Source: Oscillatoriaceae cyanobacterium M33_DOE_052 (GTDB lineage Bacteria; Cyanobacteriota; Cyanobacteriia; Cyanobacteriales; Laspinemataceae). From it: a DNA stretch of 59,025 bases. The translations under genes and the position numbers were made by a program. Positions 8,751 through 16,727 of this stretch are shown piece by piece. Each line of letters opens with the position of its first letter. Within the stretch, counting starts at the first letter, position 1. The notes below the pieces were generated by a model, which saw nothing but the letters and a program-made list of their open reading frames with translations, did not search any database and was not told where the DNA came from. The stretch covers positions 1-59,025 of the forward strand of contig DVDU01000069.1 of the NCBI GenBank assembly GCA_015296065.1, given 5' to 3'.

Positions 8751-9437
8751 CTAACTGGCGGTTGCCATTGCGGGGAGCTGCGCGATGCCGTTATCTGATG
8801 GTGGTAGGCTGATTTCCCCGCTGTTGTCGCTGTGGCTATAAGCTGCCATCAAGCTGGCGATTTCATGGGGTGGTAAATTATCCAAACCAATCATGTTTTG
8901 GGTGCTGTCTAAGTCGATTAACCGGCTTAAGTTGCTGGGGTCGGCTAATACGGCGGCGGCTCGTTCTACCATCTGCCAGTCGGTACGTTCTACCCATTCC
9001 CATTTCAAGCTGTAATAGTTGATGGGTTTGAGGATGCCGCTTTCATCGGGTTTTTGACCGCTGTGTTTGACAAATTCCGGGACAAAAATGCCTTCGCCCG
9101 GTTCGACGCCGCGAGATTGCACGGTGGCAACTAAGCGGTTGAAGTCGCGGAGGCTCCTGCCTTTGACGTATGTCACTAGGACGACATCTTTGGGGAGTTC
9201 GCCGGATTCGGCGACAAACCAAATCTGACCCCAGAGGGTGTTTTTGGTTTGGCCTAAACTGCCGAAAAATTTGCTAAATTTTAAGATGGTCATGGACAGT
9301 TTTGAGCCATATTCGGTATCGCCGATCGTCCATTTGCCCGCTTGGCAGTTATTCCGCACTGATAGGGGCAATTCGGGCACGATAATGGCGTTTTCTGGTT
9401 TGCTGCCAAATACGGAAATAGTGGCTTTCTTAGACAT
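8751..9437 (-). CDS. Conserved-type hypothetical protein, 228 residues
   Basis: The start is the ATG at 9437, preceded by AAAGGAG at good spacing. A GTG-type start 15 codons upstream was rejected. The protein begins MSKKATISVFGSKPENAIIV and is a soluble alpha/beta protein with no membrane segment. Distinct stretches are WTIGDTEYGSKLSMTILKFS, TLWGQIWFVAESGELPKDVV, and VKGRSLRDFNRLVATVQSRG. The last 40 residues are low-complexity and Ser/Ala-rich. I do not recognise the family. It sits in a leftward series with two small genes and the coiled-coil pair, which suggests a shared process. Spacing to the next gene is 178 bp, so co-transcription is not assured. Confidence 0.7.
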   Translation of the reverse strand: MSKKATISVFGSKPENAIIVPELPLSVRNNCQAGKWTIGDTEYGSKLSMTILKFSKFFGSLGQTKNTLWGQIWFVAESGELPKDVVLVTYVKGRSLRDFNRLVATVQSRGVEPGEGIFVPEFVKHSGQKPDESGILKPINYYSLKWEWVERTDWQMVERAAAVLADPSNLSRLIDLDSTQNMIGLDNLPPHEIASLMAAYSHSDNSGEISLPPSDNGIAQLPAMATAS

Positions 9438-9521
9438 TGTAAAAACTCCTTTTGTTTGTGCTTGCTCTCTTTTGCTGACCATGTGCTACCGTTACGGAAA
9501 AATTAGTTACACCCATTGGAT

Positions 9522-9842
9522 TTACCGAATCGCATGCCGGTTGGGAGCGGTGGCGGTTGGGGGATATTTCCAACCGTTTGTCCCGGTTTCGGCGGGATGG
9601 ATTTCTACTAGGTTCTGAGTTGCTTCTGTTGCTGGTTGTGGGGTTGGCAGTCCCCGTAAGGATGCCAGCAACCGCTCTAGGATTTCTATGTGCGCGGGGG
9701 TAAAGTGGATGCTGAATCCGGCCCCATCCCGAGCGTAACCGGGGCAAATCAGGGAGGCTCCGGCGCGATCGTCATGGTTGGCGATGTAGAGCCATTCCGT
9801 GTCTTGTAGCTGGTAGTGGGTATCGGTCCAAGTCTTGAGCAT
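9522..9842 (-). CDS. Small hypothetical protein, 106 residues
   Basis: The ATG at 9842 has GAGAGGAACC directly upstream, a good ribosome site. The longer frame to 9872 lacks one. The product starts MLKTWTDTHYQLQDTEWLY and contains ICPGYARDGAGFSIHFTPAHIEILERLLASL, reading as a small beta-sheet plus helix. The C-terminal third is Thr/Pro/Ala-rich and probably disordered. Function unknown. It lies 84 bp upstream of the 228-residue gene on the same strand and is divergent from the XRE repressor. The operator-like dyads at 9932-10015 sit between the two start codons and could act on it as well. Confidence 0.6.
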   Translation of the reverse strand: MLKTWTDTHYQLQDTEWLYIANHDDRAGASLICPGYARDGAGFSIHFTPAHIEILERLLASLRGLPTPQPATEATQNLVEIHPAETGTNGWKYPPTATAPNRHAIR

Positions 9843-9931
9843 GGTTCCTCTCCGTTCCGGCATTTCTGGCAACCTACATCTAGCGTTAGCAGCCCGGTAT
9901 TATGGCCTGGTTCACGCTCCCGGTAGTGGTT

Positions 9932-10015
9932 GTGTAGTTGATTATTTATTCAACTACACCTATGATAACGCCTGTTGATTGTTTCGTCAACCCCTTGGTT
10001 GACTTTTTCTTCAAA
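9932..10015. promoter_or_regulatory. Three GTTGA-N8-TCAAC operator-like dyads
   Basis: Three inverted repeats share the form GTTGA, eight bases, TCAA(C/A): 9937-9941/9950-9954 (extended to perfect 10-bp arms GTGTAGTTGA and TCAACTACAC at 9932-9959), 9974-9978/9987-9991, and 9998-10002/10011-10015. The identical half sites and identical 8-base spacer are hard to explain by chance. The third dyad overlaps the -35 box and spacer of the promoter of the XRE gene, as expected for an autorepressor. The gap is divergent, so the outer site could also control the leftward 106-residue gene. Confidence 0.85.
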
Positions 10016-10027
10016 TTGACCTAGAAT
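9999..10027 (+). promoter_or_regulatory. Sigma70-type promoter of the XRE/ImmA pair
   Basis: TTGACT at 9999-10004 and TAGAAT at 10022-10027 are separated by exactly 17 bases. Transcription should begin about 10034, leaving a leader of roughly 19 bases with a purine-rich ribosome site before the ATG at 10053. The -35 box is embedded in the third operator dyad. Confidence 0.8.
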
Positions 10028-10052
10028 GCAGGTGTAGAGAGAGAAAGAGACG

Positions 10053-10391
10053 ATGGATGAGACATTTGGCACGCTAATTCGGCAAGCACGCAAGGACAAG
10101 GGGTACAGCCAGCGGGACCTCGCCAAGCTGCTGGGGGTGGACTTCACCTATCTATCGAAGCTGGAAAACGATCGGGCGGACTATGCCCCAAAAGAGGATG
10201 TGATTAGGTCCCTGGCGCAGCATCTGGACCTGAATGAGGAGGAGTTGATTGTACTGGCGGGCCGCATCCCCCAGGAGTATGAGGCGTTTCTGAAGCAGAA
10301 TTATAAGGAGATGCCCGCGCTGTTGCGGCGGATGTGGGAAAATCCCGAGTTTGCGCAAAAGGTGTTTCAGGCGGTAAGTGAGGAGGAGTAA
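10053..10391 (+). CDS. XRE-family helix-turn-helix repressor (partner of ImmA/IrrE-type peptidase)
   Basis: A 112-residue regulator. Residues 5-60 form the XRE HTH: LIRQARKDKGYSQRDLAKLLG, then DFTYLSKLENDRADYAPKED. The C-terminal half (EYEAFLKQNYKEMPALLRRM to the end) is a helical dimerisation segment like that of DdrO/ImmR-type repressors. The ATG follows a purine-rich ribosome site and a strong promoter overlapped by operator-like dyads. The metallopeptidase gene starts two bases after its stop. By analogy with ImmR-ImmA and DdrO-IrrE, this protein probably represses its own operon until the peptidase cleaves it. The inducing signal and other targets are not visible here. Confidence 0.9.
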   Translation: MDETFGTLIRQARKDKGYSQRDLAKLLGVDFTYLSKLENDRADYAPKEDVIRSLAQHLDLNEEELIVLAGRIPQEYEAFLKQNYKEMPALLRRMWENPEFAQKVFQAVSEEE

Positions 10392-10393
10392 CG

Positions 10394-11053
10394 ATGAGCG
10401 TGTTTCTGCCTTATCGGTTTTATTCCAAAACGGCGATCGAGTATCGGGCCAGTCGCCTGTTGCGGCAAATGCAGGGGGCGCAAAATGCCGTCCTGTGGCC
10501 CTTGGATGCCACTGTGGTGGCGGATTTTTTGGACTTGGGGGTGGTGTGGGACCGCCTTGAGGCGGACGAAGGCGGGGCGATCGCGGCCCGCATCCTCCCC
10601 AAACAACGCCTCATCGAGATTAACGAAGAAATACTCGATAAACCCCAAGGGTTCCAAGAATCCACCCTGGCCCACGAAATCGGTCACTGGGTCCTGCATA
10701 TCAACCACCAAGTGGCCGATCGCGCAGAAGATGCTAGCGACCCTGATGCAGACCTATTCGTTTGTCGAGGCAAAAGCAACATCAGCCAGCTCGAGTCCAT
10801 AGAATGGCAAGCGCAATATTTCGCCGGTTCCCTCCTCATGCCCCGCCATATCCTCGCCCAAAAAAGCCAGGGCAGAGATTTGCTCCATTGGCCTCACTTA
10901 TATGAAATCAGGGATGAACTAGGAGTAAGCATCTCCAACCTAGTCAATAGGCTAGAAAATTTAGGCTGGATTTATGTGGACAAAAGGAGCCGCGATCGCG
11001 AGATTTATCCCGGAGAAGCCCTGTTAAATGGGGAAATCCGCCTATTTGGTTAA
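10394..11053 (+). CDS. ImmA/IrrE family metallopeptidase
   Basis: A 219-residue zinc metalloprotease-type protein. The HExxH motif is in TLAHEIGHWVLH (about residues 94-105), followed by WQAQYFAGSLLMPRHIL, the family segment with the downstream helix of the active site. The C-terminal DELGVSISNLVNRLENLGWI is the usual small helical domain. The start codon is preceded by GGAGGAG inside the end of the repressor gene, with a 2-bp gap, so translation is coupled. Expected role: cleavage of the neighbouring XRE repressor under stress or another cue, releasing the operators. This could be a resident regulatory switch or a relic of a mobile element. No integrase or phage gene is next to it. Confidence 0.9.
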   Translation: MSVFLPYRFYSKTAIEYRASRLLRQMQGAQNAVLWPLDATVVADFLDLGVVWDRLEADEGGAIAARILPKQRLIEINEEILDKPQGFQESTLAHEIGHWVLHINHQVADRAEDASDPDADLFVCRGKSNISQLESIEWQAQYFAGSLLMPRHILAQKSQGRDLLHWPHLYEIRDELGVSISNLVNRLENLGWIYVDKRSRDREIYPGEALLNGEIRLFG

Positions 11054-11128
11054 GTGACAAAGGACAAATGACCAAGGACAACATATGACAGGATTAACAA
11101 GCCCTCTTAGAGGGATTTACCTACAGAT

Positions 11129-11662
11129 TTATTGTCCCATATTTTTGGTTAAAATCAAACCTACGCGGTGAATTATTTCTAAAAAATCTGATAAAATTGC
11201 CGCTTCATTTGCTGGTGTCAGAATAGGAATATGAACAAAAATGCAATCAGCCGAGATTTTGGTGTCTTGGATATATTTTAACACGCCATAGTAGAGGGCT
11301 TCACAGACAAATTTACCGGCATCATGGCTGATGGTGGTGGTGGGGAGGTCGGCTATGAGCTTATCTAGGTTAATTTGGGTGTTAAGGATATTTTCGCCTT
11401 GGGTGGCGCGGGATTCTATGGTTAAATTTTGGCGACTTTCGGCCATGCCACAGCAGATGATAATATCTGGTTGAATTTGCGGGATTTTTTCTATGACTTG
11501 ATGGGGGGCAAGGTGGAAATCTACTGGGAGCTGTCGGAGGTAGGTAATTTCTGGTGATGGGGGGTGAATTTGAGCCAGTTTGTCTAATAAATCGTCGGAG
11601 GAGTTGGTTTTTTGATGGGGGAGCCAGGTGGCGAAGGAGGTGAGGAGAATTTTGGCGGTCAT
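11129..11662 (-). CDS. Pyroglutamyl-peptidase I-like protein (peptidase C15)
   Basis: From the ATG at 11662 the product is 177 residues, MTAKILLTSFATWLPHQKTN. C15 hallmarks are CCGMAESRQNLTIESRA (the glutamate region), SHDAGKFVCEALYYGVL (catalytic Cys in the AGxFVC context) and VHIPILTP (catalytic His). All three catalytic residues appear present. The protein is a little shorter than typical Pcp (about 210) and diverges at the N-terminus, so its specificity is uncertain. It is divergent from hisH with only 58 bp between start codons. A longer frame reaching 11755 would run into hisH and was rejected. Confidence 0.8.
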   Translation of the reverse strand: MTAKILLTSFATWLPHQKTNSSDDLLDKLAQIHPPSPEITYLRQLPVDFHLAPHQVIEKIPQIQPDIIICCGMAESRQNLTIESRATQGENILNTQINLDKLIADLPTTTISHDAGKFVCEALYYGVLKYIQDTKISADCIFVHIPILTPANEAAILSDFLEIIHRVGLILTKNMGQ

Positions 11663-11720
11663 AATGGTGTGATTTATGGCTAAAATGGGGTGTAGGTTAG
11701 GGCTGTTGTGGCTAGAGGTT

Positions 11721-12365
11721 ATGTCATCTAACGTTGTCAAACGTCCCGTTAGCATCGCTGTAGTAGATTATGATATGGGCAACTTGCACTCCGTGTGCAA
11801 GGGTTTGGAGAATGCCGGAGCTACACCGAAAATTACTGATTCGCCAGATGAGATTTTGGCGGCGGATGGGGTGGTCCTGCCGGGGGTGGGAGCTTTCGAC
11901 CCAGCGATCGAGCATTTGCGATCGCGCCATTTAATCGGTCCCCTCCAAGAGGCAATAGGATCCGGTAAACCCTTCCTGGGTATCTGTTTGGGGTTGCAAA
12001 TCTTATTTGACCGCAGCGAAGAAGGTAAAGAACCCGGTTTGGGGGTCATTCCCGGAGTAGTCCGCCGGTTTAAATCAGAACCGGGATTAACTATACCACA
12101 TATGGGCTGGAATCAGCTACAGTTCAACCAGCCAGATATTCCCTTGTGGCAACATTTGTCACCACAACCCTGGGCGTACTTTGTCCATTCCTACTATGTG
12201 GACCCCATAGATGAAAACGTGCGGGCCGCCACCGTCACCCACGGGAGACAGACAGTCACCGCCGCGATCGCCCGAGACAACCTCATGGCAGTGCAATTTC
12301 ACCCCGAAAAATCCTCCACCGCCGGATTACAAATGCTCGCCAATTTCGTTAATCTGAATCTTTAA
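11721..12365 (+). CDS. hisH: Imidazole glycerol phosphate synthase glutaminase subunit HisH
   Basis: A 214-residue class I glutamine amidotransferase. SIAVVDYDMGNLHSVCKGLE opens the protein, GVGAFDPAIEHL follows, the nucleophile Cys lies in FLGICLGLQILFD, and the catalytic His-Glu in VQFHPEKSSTAGLQ. With HisF it makes imidazole glycerol phosphate and AICAR in histidine synthesis, supplying ammonia from glutamine. The start is set by AGAGG just before the ATG at 11721. An upstream ATG at 11676 has no ribosome site. No other his gene is in the window, as is common in cyanobacteria where his genes are scattered. Confidence 0.95.
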   Translation: MSSNVVKRPVSIAVVDYDMGNLHSVCKGLENAGATPKITDSPDEILAADGVVLPGVGAFDPAIEHLRSRHLIGPLQEAIGSGKPFLGICLGLQILFDRSEEGKEPGLGVIPGVVRRFKSEPGLTIPHMGWNQLQFNQPDIPLWQHLSPQPWAYFVHSYYVDPIDENVRAATVTHGRQTVTAAIARDNLMAVQFHPEKSSTAGLQMLANFVNLNL

Positions 12366-12724
12366 GAAACCGGGTTTCTGCGATAATCTCTGCGCTGCAC
12401 CCGCGAACGAGCATCAATAAACCAAGTATGTAGGGGCACGGCATCTTTAACCTCTCGGTTTAACGAAAAATCTTAATAACGCCGTGCCCCACATCACGGG
12501 AGGTTGATGATTTACCCGTGGGGATGGGCACGGCCAGATAAATTTCTCGGTTTTTAGAGAAATATTAAAGATGCCGTGCCCCTACAAGGATGAATTTTTT
12601 AATAACGCCGTGCCCCACATCACGGGAGATTGATGATTTACCCGTTGGGATGGGCACGGCCAGATAAATTTCTCGGTTTTCAGAGAAATATTAAAGATGC
12701 CGTGCCCCTACCAATAATTCTATC
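12366..12724. repeat. Intergenic repeat block with a complete MITE-like element
   Basis: After a GAAACCGGGTTTCTG remnant, positions 12387-12425 resemble the last 40 bases of the kinase gene downstream (12736-12775) at about 85% identity. Positions 12430-12585 are one complete 156-bp element bounded by perfect 21-bp terminal inverted repeats that begin GTAGGGGCACGGCATCTTTA. A second, left-truncated copy follows to about 12709. No gene is visible in the block. Confidence 0.9.
12430..12585. mobile_element. 156-bp MITE-like element with 21-bp terminal inverted repeats
   Basis: Both ends read inward as GTAGGGGCACGGCATCTTTA plus one A, perfectly inverted. The interior has no coding capacity but further internal palindromes (GGGCACGG, CCCGTGGGGATGGGC). 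Related full or partial copies occur at 12586-12709 and 16810-17364, with weaker ones at 37380-37442 and 58762-58823. The structure fits a miniature inverted-repeat element moved by a transposase encoded elsewhere. I could not delimit a target-site duplication. Confidence 0.75.
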
Positions 12725-15397
12725 CTATTCCTTGTTATCGCTGCGCTGCACCCGCAAAAACCAATCAATAAACCAAGCGCCGCGACTATTGCCAGTTAAA
12801 TCGCAATTTTCCACCGTTCCCCCACCGTTATAACGTACCCTCACAGCCTCATACCCGTTGCGATTTATCTTACAGCGGCGAATGGTGGGGTTGCCCCCCT
12901 GCGTGATTTGCACCCCCGCTAAAGCATTACCAAAAATATCGCAATCTTCTACTGTCCCCTGGCCATTTTCCAAGACAACGACGCCAGCACTCTTCCCATC
13001 GTGAATTTTACACTGGCGGATGGTGGGGTTGCCCCCCTGCTTGATTTGCACCCCCGATAAAGCATTACCAAAGATATCGCAATCTTCTACTGTCCCCTGG
13101 CCATTTTCATCGACAAAGACGCCAGCAGTCTTCCCATCGTGAATTGTACAACGGCGGATGGTGGGGTTGCTCCCCTGCTTGATTTGCACCCCCGAATAAG
13201 CATTACCAAAGATATCGCAATCTTCTATTGTCCCCTGGCCATTTTCATAGACAACGACGCCAGTATCCTTCCCATCGTGGATTTTACAGCGGCGAATGGT
13301 GGGGTTGCTCCCCTCACTGATTTCTACCCCCGAATCACCATTACCAAAGATATCGCAATCTTCTACTGTCCCCTGGCCATTTTCCAAGACAACGACGCCT
13401 ACACCTTCCTTACCATCGTGGATTTGACAGCGGCGGATGGTGGGGTTACTCCCCTGCTTGATTTGCACCCCCGCTAAAGCATTACCAAAAATATCGCAAT
13501 TTTCTACTGTCCCCTGGCCATTTTCCCAGACCATGACGCCATTTGTCTTCCCATCGTGGATTTTACACTGGCAGATAGTGGGGTTGCCTCCCTGTTGGAT
13601 TGTCACCCCCGCTAAAGCATTACCAAAGATATCGCAATTTTCTACTGTCCCCTGGCCATTTTCATAGACCCAGACACCACTTTGCTTCCCATCGTGGATT
13701 TGACAGCGGCGGATGGTGGGGTTGCTCCCCTCACTGATTTTTACCCCCGGTAAAGCATTACCAAAAATATCGCAATCTTCTACTGTTCCCTGGCCATTTT
13801 CCACGACAAAGACGCCACCTTCCTTCCCATCGTGGATTTTACACTGGCGGATGGCGGGGTTACTCCTCTTCTTGATTACCACCCCCGCATAAGCGTTACC
13901 AAAAATATCGCAATTTTCTACAATCCCCTGGCCATTTTCCCAGACAAAGACGCCACAATTATTCCCATCGTGGATTTTACAGCGGCGGATAGTGGGTTTG
14001 CTCCCCTGCACGATCGCCACCCCCGCTCCAGTATTACTAAAAATATCGCAATCTTCTACAATTCCCTGGCCATTTCTTACAATTAAGACGCCAGCACTCT
14101 TTCCATCGTGGATTTTACAGCGGCGGATGGTGGGGTTAGCTGTGACACCCTGAATTCTGATGCACTGCTGAGAGTCTGAGGTAATATCGCAGTCTTCCAG
14201 TATCAATTGCCCTTGGGGAATATCCACCGCATTATATTCATTTCCCTTCAGTGCTGCCCGACCCCGTAGGGTAAAATTCCGCACTATGGCATAGTCTGTT
14301 TTCATCAAAATGCAGGCTGATTCTGTACTCTCGACAACAATATCCGCAGAGGCACCATCGCCGATAATTTCTAGGGGCTTATCGATGATTATCCCCTCAT
14401 GGTAAATCCCCGGTTGCACCAGGATGCGGGTGCCCACTGGGGCGTTTTGAATCGCCTCACTGATAGTTCTGTAATCCCCCCGACCGATTTTAGAAACCGT
14501 CAGGGTCTGTTCGGCCAAATCTTGACTAACTGCCTCTACGGATTGATAGCGTTCCTGAATATCTATGGCCAGCAATTTATCGAGAACTTGACCAAGTTTC
14601 TGACTCACGGGATGGGGTAAATGCTGCCGCCAATCCTTCACCCAACTATAACCCTGCCTCGTCCACAATTCCCACGGATGAATCCCCGTGAGCAAGTGAA
14701 AACAGGTGGCACCCAAACCGTATAAATCAGTGGCTGGATATGCCAAGCCTCCCTCCATTTGCTCCAAGGCTGCATAGCCAAAAGAACCCAACCGCGTCCC
14801 CGGTTTTGCCATCACTGTGGCACTCAATTGTTTGGAAACGCCGAAATCAATCAGCACTAAACGGCCATCACGGCGGCGGCGCATGATATTCTGGGGTTTA
14901 ATATCTCGGTGAATCACCGGTTGTTTATGGATAAACTTGAGAACAGGTAGCAAATCCTCTAACAGTTCCAGAATTTTTGGCTCACTAAATGGCCCCTGTT
15001 GTTCCAACTCTTGCAATAAATTCTGCCCTTCTATAAACTGCTGCACAATATACAGCCGTCCCTCTTCTTCAAAATAGGCATAAAGAGCGGGAATTTGGGT
15101 ATTTTCTCCCAGATGTTGCAGTTGGCGTGCCTCTTCCTGAAACAATTGCACGGCTTTATTGAGGGCTCCGGTTCCCTGCTGTTGCGGTGCCAGTTGCTTC
15201 ACTACGCAGCGCTCATTCAGTTTATCAGTATCTTCTGCCAGATAGGTTCTCCCGAATCCCCCCTCTGCGGATAAAAGCTGGGTGACGCGGTAGCGGTTGC
15301 GCAACATGGGCACCAATTTGGTGCCACAACGCTGGCAGAAATTCGTCCGATCGGGATTTTCGGGCTTCTGGCAATCGGGATTGAGGCAGCAAACCAT
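12725..15397 (-). CDS. Ser/Thr protein kinase with N-terminal zinc ribbon and C-terminal beta-helix repeats
   Basis: An 890-residue modular protein. Residues 3-26 form a four-cysteine zinc ribbon (CLNPDCQ ... FCQRCGTKL). The kinase domain spans about 33-295: AEGGFGRTYLAED P-loop, VVKQL lysine, HRDIKPQN catalytic loop, DFGVSK metal-binding motif. From about 305 it opens as TISEAIQNAPVGTRILVQPG, typical of right-handed parallel beta-helix proteins. About thirteen near-identical 46-residue repeats follow (GQGTVEDCDIFGNALAGV, then NPTIRRCKIHDGK). The repeats are also nearly identical as 138-bp DNA units, so copy number may vary. Kinase residues look complete. The beta-helix may bind a polysaccharide or a partner, but this is inference. 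Confidence 0.92.
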   Translation of the reverse strand: MVCCLNPDCQKPENPDRTNFCQRCGTKLVPMLRNRYRVTQLLSAEGGFGRTYLAEDTDKLNERCVVKQLAPQQQGTGALNKAVQLFQEEARQLQHLGENTQIPALYAYFEEEGRLYIVQQFIEGQNLLQELEQQGPFSEPKILELLEDLLPVLKFIHKQPVIHRDIKPQNIMRRRRDGRLVLIDFGVSKQLSATVMAKPGTRLGSFGYAALEQMEGGLAYPATDLYGLGATCFHLLTGIHPWELWTRQGYSWVKDWRQHLPHPVSQKLGQVLDKLLAIDIQERYQSVEAVSQDLAEQTLTVSKIGRGDYRTISEAIQNAPVGTRILVQPGIYHEGIIIDKPLEIIGDGASADIVVESTESACILMKTDYAIVRNFTLRGRAALKGNEYNAVDIPQGQLILEDCDITSDSQQCIRIQGVTANPTIRRCKIHDGKSAGVLIVRNGQGIVEDCDIFSNTGAGVAIVQGSKPTIRRCKIHDGNNCGVFVWENGQGIVENCDIFGNAYAGVVIKKRSNPAIRQCKIHDGKEGGVFVVENGQGTVEDCDIFGNALPGVKISEGSNPTIRRCQIHDGKQSGVWVYENGQGTVENCDIFGNALAGVTIQQGGNPTICQCKIHDGKTNGVMVWENGQGTVENCDIFGNALAGVQIKQGSNPTIRRCQIHDGKEGVGVVVLENGQGTVEDCDIFGNGDSGVEISEGSNPTIRRCKIHDGKDTGVVVYENGQGTIEDCDIFGNAYSGVQIKQGSNPTIRRCTIHDGKTAGVFVDENGQGTVEDCDIFGNALSGVQIKQGGNPTIRQCKIHDGKSAGVVVLENGQGTVEDCDIFGNALAGVQITQGGNPTIRRCKINRNGYEAVRVRYNGGGTVENCDLTGNSRGAWFIDWFLRVQRSDNKE

Positions 15398-15623
15398 AAT
15401 CAGTTTGAGGTCATGGGTAGATATCTACCATATAACAATTTAGGTGTGTGAAAAATATTTTTTCTGAATCCCCTCGCTCATAGCTCCCCCCTGCTAGAAA
15501 CCGGAGTCAAGAAACCGGGTTTCTGGCTGAACCGATGACAAAAAACCAAAAATGATGATATATTAAGTTTTGTAAACTCTCAGGTTTAGGGTCCGCCAAC
15601 ACGGTTGGCTTATCATCTCATCC

Positions 15624-16727
15624 ATGCCATTATTAACACCAAATTATCCCTACAATCCCCCTGGATTGCTCAAAAACGGGTTACTGATGACTCTTTATAC
15701 CGCTTTGTGGATAAGTCGGGAATGGGAGCAACATATCGCCGCACCAGAACCCACCTATCAAAAACACATTTTCACTGGAAGTCAAGGAGTACCGATTTTT
15801 GGTCTCGTGGCAGTACCCCCCAACCCTCGCGGCACCATTATCGCTACTTACGGCATCACTGGTAGCGTGGAAAATCAATGGTTTTTAAAAATTCTGGGAC
15901 GCAAAGCATTTGCAATGGGTTATGCTCTGGTTTTATTCGATTGGCGAGCCCACGGGAAAACCGCTCTCCTGTCCCCCACATTAACATCTGATGGCCTGTA
16001 TGAAGGAGAAGACTTCGTTTTAATTGCCGCCCAAGCAAAATCATTGGGTTGTCCCGGCAAATTCTGGTTTACCGGCTATTCTCTGGGAGGACAATTAGCA
16101 CTCTGGGGAGTGAAAGCGGGGCAAAACTTATCTCCAGAAGCAATGGCAATGGGAATTACCACCGAAGAAATCGGCGGCGGAGCAGCGATCTGCCCCAGTT
16201 TAGACGCAAATCGTTCCCTAGTTTATTTGGAAAATTCATTTTTTGGCAAGTATTTGGACAAAGCCATCGCCAAAGACCTACATAAGCTGGCAATGGATAT
16301 CTATAATACCCATCCCGGAGCTTTGGAGTTAGGTGCAATTCACCGCGCCAACTCCATTCGCAGCTTTGACCAGGAATTAGTGATACCTCCCTTGGGATTT
16401 CCCACAGTCGAGGCATATTATGCTGCCAGCAGTCCCCTGCACATTTTGCCCCATTTCCAAAAACCCACTTTGATATTATATGCTGAAGATGACCCCATGT
16501 TTTATCCCGGCATCGTGCCAGATTTAAAAGCCATTTGCCGCGCCAATCCCGTCTTAGATTTAATTTTAACTCGTTACGGCGGTCACGCGGGATACATTAG
16601 TAGCAAAGAATGCCAGCGACAAACGGGGGATAATGACCCCTGGTGGGCATGGAATCGGATTTTAGCCTGGTTTAATCAACAGGTAGGTGCTACTACTGAA
16701 ACCAGGCAAACAGCCGGAGTTTTTTAG
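15624..16727 (+). CDS. Alpha/beta hydrolase, YheT/COG0429-like
   Basis: A 367-residue alpha/beta-fold hydrolase. The nucleophile elbow is GYSLGGQLALWG (about 148-159), the acid is in ILYAEDDPMFYP, and the His in RYGGHAGYISS, giving a complete Ser-Asp-His triad. ATYGITGSVENQW near residue 75 is the oxyanion loop region. There is no signal peptide. The substrate is unknown; relatives act on esters or lipids. The start at 15624 follows a GC-poor leader without a clear ribosome site, and Met22 (15687) is an alternative. The gene is divergent from the kinase and followed by the largest MITE-like array of the window. Confidence 0.85.
   Translation: MPLLTPNYPYNPPGLLKNGLLMTLYTALWISREWEQHIAAPEPTYQKHIFTGSQGVPIFGLVAVPPNPRGTIIATYGITGSVENQWFLKILGRKAFAMGYALVLFDWRAHGKTALLSPTLTSDGLYEGEDFVLIAAQAKSLGCPGKFWFTGYSLGGQLALWGVKAGQNLSPEAMAMGITTEEIGGGAAICPSLDANRSLVYLENSFFGKYLDKAIAKDLHKLAMDIYNTHPGALELGAIHRANSIRSFDQELVIPPLGFPTVEAYYAASSPLHILPHFQKPTLILYAEDDPMFYPGIVPDLKAICRANPVLDLILTRYGGHAGYISSKECQRQTGDNDPWWAWNRILAWFNQQVGATTETRQTAGVF

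Noticed and set aside
10053-11053. Prophage or integrative element at the XRE-ImmA pair
   Set aside because: No integrase, excisionase, attachment repeats or phage structural genes are nearby. The flanks are ordinary chromosomal genes.
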